Assembly (NCBI GenBank): GCA_016873435.1 | Contig: VGXF01000001.1 | Span: 62,001 to 126,000 of the forward strand | Direction of reading: 5' to 3' | Length of the DNA: 64,000 nucleotides | From: Nitrospira sp. | GTDB taxonomy: Bacteria > Nitrospirota > Nitrospiria > Nitrospirales > Nitrospiraceae | Shown: piece after piece, positions 8,348 through 17,832 of the stretch | Layout of the letters: every line of letters starts with the position of its first letter | Position numbering within the stretch: position 1 is the stretch's first letter | Position numbers and translations under genes: made by a program | Notes under the pieces: model-generated | Databases searched by the model: none | Seen by the model: the letters and a program-made list of their open reading frames with translations, nothing else | Told to the model about the DNA's origin: nothing

Positions 8348-9357
8348 GCGCGCCGATGGCCGGCAAACCGCGCGTCCTCAGCGGCATGCAGCCGAGCGGG
8401 CTGCTACACCTAGGGAATCTGCTGGGCGCCCTGGAGAACTGGAAGGATCTTCAGGAAACGCACGAGTGCTTCTTCTTTGTCGCGGACTGGCACGCGCTCT
8501 CGACTAATTATGAAAACACATCACGCATCAAGGAATTCAACCGCGAACTGCTGATCGACTGGCTCGCAGCCGGCATCGATCCGAACCGCTCCACGGTGTT
8601 TCTCCAATCTCGCGTGCCCGAGCACGCGATTCTTCACTTGCTGTTATCCATGATGGTGCCTATCCCCTGGCTGGAGCGGAATCCCACATATAAGGAAAAG
8701 CAGCAGGAAATCGCGGAGCGCGATCTCTCGACCTACGGGTTTCTCGGCTACCCCGTCCTGCAGGCGGCCGACATTCTCCTGTATAAGCCGGACGTCGTGC
8801 CGGTCGGCAAGGACCAGTTGCCTCATTTGGAACTTACACGCGAAATTGCCCGCCGGTTCAACATGCTCTACAAGCCGGTCTTCACGGAACCGAAGGAGCA
8901 CCTCACAAAGTTTCCCAAGGTGATGGGTACCGACGGCCGGAAGATGAGCAAGAGCTACGGCAATACAATCAATCTCTCCGACGCCGAACCGGTCGTGCGC
9001 CAGAAACTAAAAACGATGGTCACGGACCCCGCGCGCGTGAAACGGACTGATCCGGGCAACCCGGACGTCTGTCCTGTCTTCGAATTTCACAAGGTCTTCT
9101 CGCCCCAGGCAACCATTGACCAGGTCACCCGTGACTGCCGGACTGCCGCCATCGGCTGTATTGATTGCAAAAAGATGGTCGCGGATGCGATGGTAGCACG
9201 CATGGCGCCCATCTGGGAGGGCCGGACGAAGATGAACGCGAAACCGGGCCAGGTGGAGGAAATCGTGCAGGATGGCAGCGCGCGCGCCGCCGCGGTGGCG
9301 CATCGGACGCTGGAGGAAGTCAACGACGCGATGAATACGGGGCAAGGCGGACTATGA
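8344..9357 (+). CDS. trpS: Tryptophanyl-tRNA synthetase
   Basis: Class I aminoacyl-tRNA synthetase charging tRNA-Trp. Near the N-terminus GMQPSGLLHLGNLLGAL carries the HIGH-type signature, and KMSKSYGN is the KMSKS loop. The 337 aa match the short bacterial form. The GTG at 8344 overlaps the previous stop (GTGA); an ATG at 8356 is an alternative start. A promoter and terminator-like hairpin follow before gap. Confidence 0.96.
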   Translation: MSAPMAGKPRVLSGMQPSGLLHLGNLLGALENWKDLQETHECFFFVADWHALSTNYENTSRIKEFNRELLIDWLAAGIDPNRSTVFLQSRVPEHAILHLLLSMMVPIPWLERNPTYKEKQQEIAERDLSTYGFLGYPVLQAADILLYKPDVVPVGKDQLPHLELTREIARRFNMLYKPVFTEPKEHLTKFPKVMGTDGRKMSKSYGNTINLSDAEPVVRQKLKTMVTDPARVKRTDPGNPDVCPVFEFHKVFSPQATIDQVTRDCRTAAIGCIDCKKMVADAMVARMAPIWEGRTKMNAKPGQVEEIVQDGSARAAAVAHRTLEEVNDAMNTGQGGL

Positions 9358-9368
9358 GGGCCCGGTCA

Positions 9369-10480
<1,112 letters not shown>

Positions 10481-10507
10481 TTGGATCCCAATCGCAACCG
10501 CACGGCT

Positions 10508-11707
10508 ATGACGACACGTAAGCAAACAATCGAAGACGTCGTACTGCGCAACAAACGCGTGCTGATCCGGACCGACTTCAACGTCCCACTCGACCACGCG
10601 CTGCAGATCGCCGACGACACCCGCATCCGCTCCACGCTCCCGACCATCAACCGCGCAGTGGACGAAGGCGCTAAGGTCATCCTCTGCTCGCACCTGGGAC
10701 GCCCTACAAGCCAGACCGACACGAAATACAGTCTGGCGCCCGTCGCCAAACGGCTCCAGCGGCTCCTTGGTAAGGAGGTCACCTTCGCGCCGGACTGCAT
10801 CGGGCCTTCGGCGGAAAGGCTCGTCGGCAAGATGAGCCCGGGTGACGTCCTGCTGCTGGAAAACCTGCGGTTTCACGCTGGCGAGGAAAAAAATGACGAG
10901 GCCTTCGCGAAATCCCTAGCGGCCTTGGCCGATGTCTACATCAACGACGCCTTCGGTGCGGCGCATCGCGCCCACGCGTCCATTGTCGGCATCACTAAAT
11001 TCGTCAAGACCGCCGCCTGCGGCTACCTATTGAAAAAGGAAATCGAATACCTGGAGGGCGCAGTCGCTAATCCGATGCGCCCCTTTGTCGCGATTCTCGG
11101 TGGTGCCAAGGTGTCCGGAAAAATCGGCGTCATTGAAAATCTCGGCAAGCGCGTAGACAAGGTTATCATTGGCGGCGGCATGGCCTTTACCTTCATCAAA
11201 GCCATGGGCATGGAAATCGGCAGCTCGCTGGTCGAGGACGGCATGCTCGACTTCGCGCGCGGCGTGCAGGAGCACGCGCTGGCGCGCGGCGTGAAGTTCT
11301 ACCTGCCGGTCGACTGTGTCGTGGCCGCCAGCCGCGAGCCAGGTGCCGAGACGAAAATCGTTCCCGTGCAGGAAATCCCCAAGGGCTGGTATGGGCTGGA
11401 TATCGGACCGGCCTCCGTTAAACTCTTTGGCGAGGCGGTGCAAAACGCCAAGACGATTCTCTGGAACGGTCCTATGGGTTTATTTGAGAACGACGCCTAT
11501 GCGCGCGGCACACAGGCAATGGCTCACTCGGTCGCCAATGCCTATGCGCTCACGATTATCGGCGGCGGCGACACGGCCCTGGCCGTCCATCTCGCCGGCG
11601 AAACTGAAAACATGTCCTTTATTTCTACCGGAGGCGGCGCCGCGCTCGGACTGCTGGAGGGCAAGGAACTTCCCGGGCTGGCTGCGCTGCCGGCCATCAC
11701 CGCGTGA
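10508..11707 (+). CDS. pgk: Phosphoglycerate kinase
   Basis: Transfers phosphate from 1,3-bisphosphoglycerate to ADP. The 399 residues contain the N-terminal signature RVLIRTDFNVPLD, the substrate-binding SHLGRP segment and the C-terminal nucleotide loop STGGGAALGLLEG. ATG 10508 is preferred to an upstream in-frame TTG at 10481 that lies directly on the gap stop. The gene is 27 bp from gap and 46 bp from tpiA. Confidence 0.97.
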   Translation: MTTRKQTIEDVVLRNKRVLIRTDFNVPLDHALQIADDTRIRSTLPTINRAVDEGAKVILCSHLGRPTSQTDTKYSLAPVAKRLQRLLGKEVTFAPDCIGPSAERLVGKMSPGDVLLLENLRFHAGEEKNDEAFAKSLAALADVYINDAFGAAHRAHASIVGITKFVKTAACGYLLKKEIEYLEGAVANPMRPFVAILGGAKVSGKIGVIENLGKRVDKVIIGGGMAFTFIKAMGMEIGSSLVEDGMLDFARGVQEHALARGVKFYLPVDCVVAASREPGAETKIVPVQEIPKGWYGLDIGPASVKLFGEAVQNAKTILWNGPMGLFENDAYARGTQAMAHSVANAYALTIIGGGDTALAVHLAGETENMSFISTGGGAALGLLEGKELPGLAALPAITA

Positions 11708-11753
11708 GCACCGCGCCCTGCCGCATCAGACACGCCACTCCCCACGAGGTCCC

Positions 11754-12503
11754 GTGCGCCGCCACCTGATCGTCGCCAACTGGAAAATGCACAAAACGGC
11801 TGTGGAAGCCGCCGCCTACGTTCGCCGACTCGCGCCGCTTGTCCGTCAGGCTGCGCACACTGAAATCGTCTTGGCGCCGCCGTTTACCGCCCTCTCCGTC
11901 GCATCGGTGCCGGCGGGCCGCCGGTTTGCCTTCGCCGCGCAGAACCTTCATTGGGAAGACGCCGGGGCGTTCACAGGAGAAGTGTCGGCACGGATGCTTG
12001 TAGCGCTGGGCTGCACCTACGTCATCGTCGGGCACTCGGAACGCCGGCGGCTGTGCGGCGAAGACGATTCGGTCATCAATAAAAAAATCCTGGCCGCCAC
12101 CGGACACGGTCTCCGTCCGATTCTCTGCATCGGCGAATCGCCGGCTGAAAGGCGGCAGGGACAGACGACCCGCGTGGTGACCCGTCAGCTTCAGAAGGGC
12201 TTGCGCGGGATTACGTCGCAGGACGCGCGGCTGCTCACGATCGCCTATGAGCCGGTCTGGGCCATCGGCACCGGCATCGCAGCGTCGCCCGAGCACATCC
12301 ACGCCGTGCACCTGACGATCCGGGCCTGCCTCGTGAAAAAATGGGGCGCGCGCGTAGCCAACCGCATGCGGATTCTCTACGGCGGCAGCGTCAATCCGGA
12401 CAATGTCGTGGCGTTTGTGCAATCACCAGAAGTGGATGGCGTACTTGTCGGCGGCGCTTGTCTTGACCCGCGGACCTTTGCTAAGATCGCGCGCCGGTGT
12501 TAA
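11754..12503 (+). CDS. tpiA: Triose-phosphate isomerase
   Basis: Interconverts dihydroxyacetone phosphate and glyceraldehyde 3-phosphate. The N-terminus carries VANWKMHKT with the catalytic Lys. GHSERR holds the catalytic His, AYEPVWAIGTG the catalytic Glu, and YGGSVNPDN the phosphate-binding loop. The only sensible start is GTG at 11754, preceded by ACGAGGT; this gives 249 aa, the normal length. Confidence 0.96.
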   Translation: MRRHLIVANWKMHKTAVEAAAYVRRLAPLVRQAAHTEIVLAPPFTALSVASVPAGRRFAFAAQNLHWEDAGAFTGEVSARMLVALGCTYVIVGHSERRRLCGEDDSVINKKILAATGHGLRPILCIGESPAERRQGQTTRVVTRQLQKGLRGITSQDARLLTIAYEPVWAIGTGIAASPEHIHAVHLTIRACLVKKWGARVANRMRILYGGSVNPDNVVAFVQSPEVDGVLVGGACLDPRTFAKIARRC

Positions 12504-12530
12504 TCGCCTAACCGACCCCAAAAGGAGCCC

Positions 12531-12887
12531 ATGTATACCCTGGCCGTCATCATTCACGTGCTGGTCTGTTTTCTAATGATTGCGTCCATCCTGCTGCAAT
12601 CCGGCAAGGGTGCGGAGATCGGCGCGGCCTTCGGCGGCTCCAGCCAGACGGTCTTCGGGAGCCGCGGCCCGGGCACATTTCTTAGCAAGGTCACCATCGC
12701 AGCCGCCATCATTTTCATGTTGACCTCCATCAGCCTGGCCATCCTGTCCAAAGAGCGGACCTTCTCCTCGACCGTGATCGACCTCAACAAGCCGGCTCCC
12801 GCTGCCCCGGCCCATCAGGACGGCGCCACACACGACGTCCCGGCGACCGGCACAGCGACGCCTTCGGCCTCAGAACCGACCAAGTAA
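12531..12887 (+). CDS. secG: SecG, preprotein translocase subunit
   Basis: Small membrane subunit of the SecYEG channel, 118 aa. Two transmembrane helices lie at about 3-23 and 55-75. Between them is the family's conserved loop LLQSGKGAEIGAAFGGSSQ. The C-terminal tail is Ala/Pro-rich and poorly conserved. A strong Shine-Dalgarno (AAAAGGAG) precedes the ATG. A tpiA-secG order is common in bacteria. Confidence 0.95.
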   Translation: MYTLAVIIHVLVCFLMIASILLQSGKGAEIGAAFGGSSQTVFGSRGPGTFLSKVTIAAAIIFMLTSISLAILSKERTFSSTVIDLNKPAPAAPAHQDGATHDVPATGTATPSASEPTK

Positions 12888-12893
12888 CAAAAA

Positions 12894-13082
12894 GCTAAGC
12901 GCATGGCTTATAGCGAACGGCTATGCGCAGATGTGCCGTTGGCAGAATTTCCCGGCAGGTCTCATCTCGGCTGTTCAATGGGTCTCTGCGCAAGACCGCA
13001 GGAAACCTGACGACTGCGGCCTACGCTTTTCGGGATGTCGCAAGGAAGCAGGCGACTGAGCGCGCGGCTAGGAGCCTTTAGC
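12894..13082 (+). ncRNA. Candidate structured RNA, 6S-like in overall shape
   Basis: This spacer between convergent secG and ilvE has no credible ORF but folds end to end. GCTAA at 12894 pairs with TTAGC at 13078. GGCT (12905) pairs with AGCC (13073), TAGC (12911) with GCTA (13067), and CCCG (12951) with CGGG (13031). Shorter inner hairpins include GGTCT/AGACC and CCGCAG/CTGCGG. A rod of about 190 nt with internal bubbles is what 6S RNA looks like, but I cannot confirm the 6S consensus. The strand is uncertain because such a rod folds on either strand. A fragment of signal-recognition-particle-like text (AAGGAAGCAG) lacks its partner motif. Confidence 0.35.
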
Positions 13083-13090
13083 AACCGACG

Positions 13091-14005
13091 TCAGACGCGG
13101 GTGAGCCACGCGGAGTGAGCCTTGTCCTCTCCGCGCACAATCTCGAAGAAAGTTTTTTGTAGTGACTTCGTGATGGGCCCTGGCTTTCCATTGCCAATCG
13201 TGCGCCCGTCCAACTCGCGCACTGGCGTCAGTTCTGCCGCAGTGCCAGTGACAAACACCTCATCGGCCACGTACATGGCGTCACGCGTGAACCGCTCTTC
13301 CGCCACGGGAATGTTCCGCTCCCTTGCCAGTTGCATGACGGCGTTGCGGGTGATGCCTTCAAGAATCGAGGTCAGCGGCGTCGTGATCAGCCGGCCACCG
13401 CGCACGATAAACACATTCTCCCCCGTCCCCTCAGCCACATAGCCGTCCGGGTCGAGCAGGATCGCCTCTTCGTAGCCGTCCGCCTTGGCCTCGCACTTGG
13501 CCATAATCGAATTGACGTAGTAGCCCGACACCTTGGCCCGCGTCAGGGACACATTGACATGATGACGGGTAAAGGACGAGATTTTCCCTCGAATGCCCTT
13601 CTCCAGCCCTTCGTCGCCCAGGTAGCTGCCCCATTTCCAGGCCGCGATGGCCACCTTGATCGGATTGTCGCCCGGAAAGAGCCCCATGGCGCCGTAGCCG
13701 ATATAGACCAGCGGACGGATGTAGCAGGCGTCCAGCTTGTTGACCCGCACGGTTTCCACGATCGCGTCGGAGATCTCCTTCCGGTCAAACGGCATCGTCA
13801 TCAGGCAGATGTGCGCCGATTCGAACAGCCGGTCCACGTGCTCAGGCAAGCGAAAGATGGCAGAGCCGCTCTTGCCCTTGTAGCAACGGATGCCTTCAAA
13901 GGCTGCGAGTCCGTAATGGAGAGAATGGGTCAGAATGTGGACGTTGGCGTCCGCCCATTTCACGAACTTCCCATCCATCCAGATTTTTTCACTTGGCTCC
14001 AGCAT
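13091..14005 (-). CDS. ilvE: Branched-chain amino acid aminotransferase
   Basis: PLP enzyme for the last step of Val, Leu and Ile synthesis. The 304 residues show the class IV fold. The N-terminal IWMDGKFVKW and THSLHYG motifs are typical of IlvE, and the PLP Lys is at about 158 in TRAKVSGYY. The ATG at 14005 matches family N-termini, and the promoter's -10 box ends only 7 bp upstream, implying a leaderless mRNA. D-amino-acid transaminase is a related alternative, but the motifs favour IlvE. Confidence 0.95.
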   Translation of the reverse strand: MLEPSEKIWMDGKFVKWADANVHILTHSLHYGLAAFEGIRCYKGKSGSAIFRLPEHVDRLFESAHICLMTMPFDRKEISDAIVETVRVNKLDACYIRPLVYIGYGAMGLFPGDNPIKVAIAAWKWGSYLGDEGLEKGIRGKISSFTRHHVNVSLTRAKVSGYYVNSIMAKCEAKADGYEEAILLDPDGYVAEGTGENVFIVRGGRLITTPLTSILEGITRNAVMQLARERNIPVAEERFTRDAMYVADEVFVTGTAAELTPVRELDGRTIGNGKPGPITKSLQKTFFEIVRGEDKAHSAWLTRV

Positions 14006-14012
14006 CGCGCGA

Positions 14013-14042
14013 ACTATAACAGCGGCTGCGAAGAAGCGTCAA
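14013..14042 (-). promoter_or_regulatory. Promoter of ilvE, leaderless arrangement
   Basis: Minus-strand TTGACG and TATAGT with an 18-bp spacer. Only 7 bp separate the -10 box from the ATG, so transcription should start at or within a base of the start codon. Confidence 0.65.
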
Positions 14043-14111
14043 GCATTCGGCCGGAGTGATATGCGGGTTGATTCGCGGAAACAGCATCGCACTGCCGCGC
14101 CGCGCGTGTCA

Positions 14112-14555
14112 CTATTTTTTGTCGAGTACGCACCACATTCGCCGCGTCTGCGATTTCTGGTCAGAAATTATCTGTCCCGTAAAGAAGCTCACATAGTAGG
14201 CCAGGATGTGATCGGACGGGTGCGGCGTTGAGGACCAGAAAATGTCCGACCGGATGTTCGAGAAGGGATGTCCGTCCGGCAGCGACGGATCGTTACGGCC
14301 AAGCTCAATGAGCATGGCTAGTTCGTCCTTGGTCGGCGCGCGCCAGCCTGTCTGACCGCCAACTGTCTTCGTCTTGCACCGCGTGACCGACGCGCTCCAG
14401 ACATCAAACTCCTTGTCCGGCGCCTGTTCCCAAATCAGGCCGGTCTTGCTGTCCTTGACCGCCTCGCCATTTAACAGCGGCGTGAACCGGTCAGCAGCAG
14501 TCGCCACGCTGCCCACCTCCAACAGTATTGCGAAAACAATCACCCCACCGCGCAC
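14112..14555 (-). CDS. Secreted DUF1566 (Lcl C-terminal-like) protein
   Basis: Predicted exported protein of 147 aa and unknown function. After a signal peptide (about 1-22) comes a DUF1566 domain with the recognisable pieces DSKTGLIWEQAP, GWRAPTKDELAMLIE, FWSSTPHP and a terminal RRMWCVL. The start is GTG 14555, preceded by AAGGAG (14565-14570). A promoter ending at 14583 excludes longer versions. It is on the same strand as ilvE, 106 bp upstream, with its own promoter. Confidence 0.8.
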   Translation of the reverse strand: MRGGVIVFAILLEVGSVATAADRFTPLLNGEAVKDSKTGLIWEQAPDKEFDVWSASVTRCKTKTVGGQTGWRAPTKDELAMLIELGRNDPSLPDGHPFSNIRSDIFWSSTPHPSDHILAYYVSFFTGQIISDQKSQTRRMWCVLDKK

Positions 14556-14582
14556 GAAGATTCTCTCCTTAAATGTGGTCGC

Positions 14583-14611
14583 ATCATACGCCTCCGCCCG
14601 ACCTCTGTGAA
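14583..14611 (-). promoter_or_regulatory. Promoter of the DUF1566 gene
   Basis: TTCACA and TATGAT on the minus strand are separated by 17 bp, followed by AAGGAG and the GTG start. The stretch 14612-14753 beyond it shows no further feature. Confidence 0.5.
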
Positions 14612-14753
14612 GCTGTCCCAAAGAGTCAAAATGAAAGCCGCCTGCGCTTGACACTCTGAAAGACCTCATGTTACAAACGAGGTCGCTCACGGACTAGTGA
14701 AGTCATCTTTAGGCCCACCAGTTGCCGTAAGCACTGAAACCGTTCTCAGTTTG

Positions 14754-14875
14754 AGGATGTTCAAAAAGGCCGACCCGCGCGAGTGCAGTGCGCGAAAAGC
14801 CGAGGTGTACTGCGTCTAAGTACGTTGGGGCGGGACGCAAGCGAGAACACCGCTGGCGGGGATTTTCACCATCCT
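14754..14875. repeat. Candidate MITE/REP-like element upstream of rplU
   Basis: An element of about 120 bp bounded by imperfect inverted ends: AGGATGTTCAAAAA on the left and ATTTTCACCATCCT on the right match at 11 of 14 positions when one is reversed. The interior is GC-rich with short self-complementary parts. I recall similar elements, starting with GGATGTTCAAAAAGG and ending in a matching CATCCTGC, as dispersed in Nitrospira-like genomes; that is memory, not a search. No second copy was found in this window. It lies 15 bp before the rplU ATG and may carry its promoter or leader. Confidence 0.45.
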
Positions 14876-14890
14876 GCAAGAAGGCATAAG

Positions 14891-15202
14891 ATGTACGCAA
14901 TTGTTCAAACAGGTGGGAAGCAGTATCGGGTTCAGCCCGGCGAAGTGCTCCAGGTTGAGTCCCTTCCGGGTAACGCCGGCGATACGGTCGAGTTGAAACA
15001 GGTTTGCTTAATCAACGGCGACAAGGGGCTTCAAGTAGGCACGCCCTGGGTGGACAGGGCCTCAGTGAAAGCGGAAATCGTCCGTCAGGGCCGCACCCGC
15101 TCGATCATGATTTTCAAGAAGCAGCGGCGGAAAAACTACCGGCGAACCAAGGGACACCGGCAGGGTTTCACGCAGCTTCGCATCACGGCAATTTCAGCGT
15201 AG
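14891..15202 (+). CDS. rplU: 50S ribosomal protein L21
   Basis: Large-subunit ribosomal protein. The 103 residues begin MYAIVQTGGKQYRVQPGE, the L21 hallmark, and end with the basic KKQRRKNYRRTKGHRQ region. ATG 14891 is the family start, with AAGAAGG upstream. It is followed by rpmA, the universal L21-L27 pair, across a spacer made of 7-nt repeats. Confidence 0.98.
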   Translation: MYAIVQTGGKQYRVQPGEVLQVESLPGNAGDTVELKQVCLINGDKGLQVGTPWVDRASVKAEIVRQGRTRSIMIFKKQRRKNYRRTKGHRQGFTQLRITAISA

Positions 15203-15240
15203 CGAAACCGGGACGCGCCGGTCGTGAAGCGTCAAGCCCA

Positions 15241-15282
15241 ACACTAAACGAAATCTGCTTCACGAAATACGAGGAACGTAAA
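15241..15282. repeat. Degenerate heptanucleotide tandem repeat before rpmA
   Basis: Six consecutive 7-mers: ACACTAA, ACGAAAT, CTGCTTC, ACGAAAT, ACGAGGA, ACGTAAA, ending two bases before the rpmA ATG. The fifth unit supplies the likely Shine-Dalgarno GAGGA. Confidence 0.6.
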
Positions 15283-15284
15283 CC

Positions 15285-15542
15285 ATGGCAACAAATAAAG
15301 GCGGCGGATCTACCAGAAACGGCCGTGACAGCAATCCCCAGTATCTCGGCGTGAAAGCGTACGGCGGTCAGACGGTACCCGCCGGCACGATCATCGTCCG
15401 CCAACGCGGCACTAAGTTTTTTCCCGGATTCAACGTGGGCGTTGGCAGGGACCACACGATCTTTGCCCGCATCGCTGGCGTCGTTAAGTTCGAAGGGGAA
15501 CGCGCTCGTCGGCGGGTTAGCGTCTACCCGTCTGAGTCCTAA
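15285..15542 (+). CDS. rpmA: 50S ribosomal protein L27
   Basis: Ribosomal protein of 85 aa. It has the family N-terminus with [17 protein letters not shown] and the [16 protein letters not shown] core. The N-terminus begins MATNKGGG directly, so there is no Firmicutes-type cleaved extension. It lies between rplU and obgE in the usual order. Confidence 0.98.
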   Translation: MATNKGGGSTRNGRDSNPQYLGVKAYGGQTVPAGTIIVRQRGTKFFPGFNVGVGRDHTIFARIAGVVKFEGERARRRVSVYPSES

Positions 15543-15638
15543 CCACGCCTTTCTCGCGGCTTCTTCCAGAATCTCGCTAAATCCGCTATCCTCTCCCCAG
15601 CCGCGTTCAGGCGGCTGGGTCGCGCTATTGGAATTTCT

Positions 15639-16658
15639 ATGTTTGTTGATGAAGTCAAAGTTTTCGTGAAAGCCGGGTGCGGCGGCAACGGCGTGTGCAG
15701 TTTCCGACGGGAGAAGTTCGTCCCGCGCGGCGGACCTGACGGCGGCGACGGCGGCAACGGCGGCAACGTTATTATGGTCGCCTCACGGCGGCTGACGACA
15801 CTACTCGACCTTCGCTACCAGCAGCAGTACGAAGCCGGGAACGGCGGCAACGGCGGCGGCTCCCGCTCGCACGGAAAAACCGCGCCCGACGTTGTCATTC
15901 CGGTTCCATTGGGCACGATCATCAAGGACGGGCAGACCGCCGAAATCCTGGCTGACCTGACGGCGGAGGGCCAGCGCCACGTCGTCGCACGCGGGGGGCG
16001 CGGCGGGCGTGGCAACTCGCACTTCGCGACGTCGACCGTGCAGGTCCCCACGCGCGCCGACCCCGGCACACCTGGCGAGGAACGTTGGCTGCATCTCGAA
16101 TTGAAACTGCTGGCCGATGTCGGCCTCGTCGGATTTCCCAACGTGGGCAAGTCCACGCTGATCGCGGCGATTTCAGCCGCACGGCCCAAAATCGCCAACT
16201 ACCCGTTCACCACACTCGTGCCGAACCTTGGCGTTGTGGCAGTGGACGACGAACAGAGCTTCGTTATCGCTGATATTCCGGGCCTCATCGAGGGCGCGCA
16301 TGAGGGGAAAGGCCTTGGTACGCAGTTTCTCCGGCACATCGAGCGAACGACGTTTCTGCTTCACCTCGTGGACATCTCTGAGTGGGCCGATGATCCGGTT
16401 GAGAGCTTCGAGACACTGCGCCGCGAACTGACCGCCTACGATCCCTCGCTCAAAACGCGGCCCTTCGCAATCGTCGGTACCAAACTGGATCTCAAGGGTA
16501 AGGGTACGCGGCTTGACGAATTGAAGGCTTTTTGCAAAAAGCGGCGGTTCAAATTTTTTGCGGTATCGTCCGCCACGCGCGAGAGTCTGGATCAGTTAGT
16601 CCAGTACATAGGCCGGCGCGTCGCCACGCTGAGGGCTGAATGCGAGACCGTCTCTTAA
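15639..16658 (+). CDS. obgE: Obg/CgtA GTPase
   Basis: Ribosome-associated GTPase of 339 aa. The N-terminal Gly-rich Obg fold (about 1-158) has the repeated GGNGG-type loops. The GTPase domain follows, with P-loop GFPNVGKST, switch II DIPGLIEGAHEG and the TKLD base-specificity motif. There is no long C-terminal extension, as in many short Obg proteins. Its last 19 bp overlap proB. Confidence 0.96.
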   Translation: MFVDEVKVFVKAGCGGNGVCSFRREKFVPRGGPDGGDGGNGGNVIMVASRRLTTLLDLRYQQQYEAGNGGNGGGSRSHGKTAPDVVIPVPLGTIIKDGQTAEILADLTAEGQRHVVARGGRGGRGNSHFATSTVQVPTRADPGTPGEERWLHLELKLLADVGLVGFPNVGKSTLIAAISAARPKIANYPFTTLVPNLGVVAVDDEQSFVIADIPGLIEGAHEGKGLGTQFLRHIERTTFLLHLVDISEWADDPVESFETLRRELTAYDPSLKTRPFAIVGTKLDLKGKGTRLDELKAFCKKRRFKFFAVSSATRESLDQLVQYIGRRVATLRAECETVS

Positions 16659-17761
16659 AAGACGCGACACGTGTCATCGTGAAGATTGGCAGCAGCCTCG
16701 TGGCGTCCAAGGGTATCGGTTTGCGTCCGGAGCGGATCGAGCAGCTCGCCGCTGACATTGCCGCACTCAAGAAAAGCGGCCGCGACGTGCTGGTCGTCTC
16801 GTCCGGCGCCATTGTCTCCGGCATCCGCAAACTCGGCCTCACGGCCTACCCAAAGAACCTGCCGGAGAAGCAGGCCGCCGCCGCCGTCGGCCAGAGCCGG
16901 CTCATGTGGGCCTATGAGAAAGCCTTCGAAGCGCTCGGGCAGAAGGTCGCGCAGGTTCTGCTGACGCAGCAGGACCTGGCGGATCGTAAGCGGTTCATGA
17001 ACGCCCGGAACACGCTCACCGCCCTTCTCGAATTCGGTGTGATCCCGATCATCAACGAAAATGACACGGTCGCCGTGGAGGAAATCCGCTTCGGCGACAA
17101 CGACAACCTGGCCGCGCTCGTCGCACATCTTATTGACGCAGACCTACTGGTGATTCTTTCCGACGTGGCCGGACTCTACACGGAGGACCCACGCACGAAC
17201 AACCAGGCTACGCTGATTCCGGTGGTCGCCGACATCACGAAAGATATCGAGCGGCGGGCTGGTGCTACGCAGAGCTTCGAAGGCACTGGCGGCATGGCTA
17301 CCAAGATTCAGGCGGCCAAGAAAGTCGCTGAATACGGTGGCGCCACGCTCATTCTGAGCGGCGAGCCGTCCGGACTCCTACCATCCATTTTCGACGGGGC
17401 TGAAGCCGGCACGATCTTTCTGCCGAAGGGCAAGCGGCTGACCAGCCGGAAGCACTGGATCGCCTTCACGCTCAAAGCCAAGGGCCAGCTCACGCTCGAC
17501 GACGGCGCGATTGACGCCCTCGTCAAGCGGGGCAAGAGCCTGCTGCCCTCCGGCATCACGGCCGTGAGCGGCGAGTTCAACGCCTGCGATGCCGTGGCCT
17601 GCGTGGACCGCCATAAAAAAGAAGTCGCTAAGGGGCTGGTGAATTTTTCTTCGGACGCACTGAAGCGGATCAAAGGCATGAAAACCGCCGAGATTCAGAA
17701 AGTCCTTGGCACACAGGAATACGATGAAGCGATCCACCGCGACAACCTCGTGATCCTCTGA
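16640..17761 (+). CDS. proB: Glutamate 5-kinase
   Basis: First enzyme of proline synthesis, phosphorylating glutamate. The amino-acid kinase domain (about 1-265) begins VIVKIGSSLVASK and includes the FGDNDNLAALVA loop and GTGGMATKIQAA. A PUA domain occupies about 280-373. The start overlaps obgE by 19 bp, suggesting coupling. The partner proA, often the next gene in such clusters, is absent; nadD follows after a 71-bp spacer. Confidence 0.96.
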   Translation: MRDRLLKDATRVIVKIGSSLVASKGIGLRPERIEQLAADIAALKKSGRDVLVVSSGAIVSGIRKLGLTAYPKNLPEKQAAAAVGQSRLMWAYEKAFEALGQKVAQVLLTQQDLADRKRFMNARNTLTALLEFGVIPIINENDTVAVEEIRFGDNDNLAALVAHLIDADLLVILSDVAGLYTEDPRTNNQATLIPVVADITKDIERRAGATQSFEGTGGMATKIQAAKKVAEYGGATLILSGEPSGLLPSIFDGAEAGTIFLPKGKRLTSRKHWIAFTLKAKGQLTLDDGAIDALVKRGKSLLPSGITAVSGEFNACDAVACVDRHKKEVAKGLVNFSSDALKRIKGMKTAEIQKVLGTQEYDEAIHRDNLVIL

Positions 17762-17832
17762 AGGTCGAGGGTGAGGCTGCGTACGGAGATGAAAAAACTA
17801 TCCTCGTTTCACCCTTAACCTTAACCTGCCCT

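Noticed and set aside
13037-13056. GTCGC-AAGGAAGCAG-GCGAC hairpin resembling the loop of signal recognition particle RNA
   Set aside because: The opposite strand of the SRP loop should read CAGG close by, and it reads GGATGTC instead; the 100-nt SRP shape was not found.
16640-16658. Frameshift at the obgE-proB junction
   Set aside because: Both proteins are full length; the 19-bp overlap is a normal coupled arrangement.
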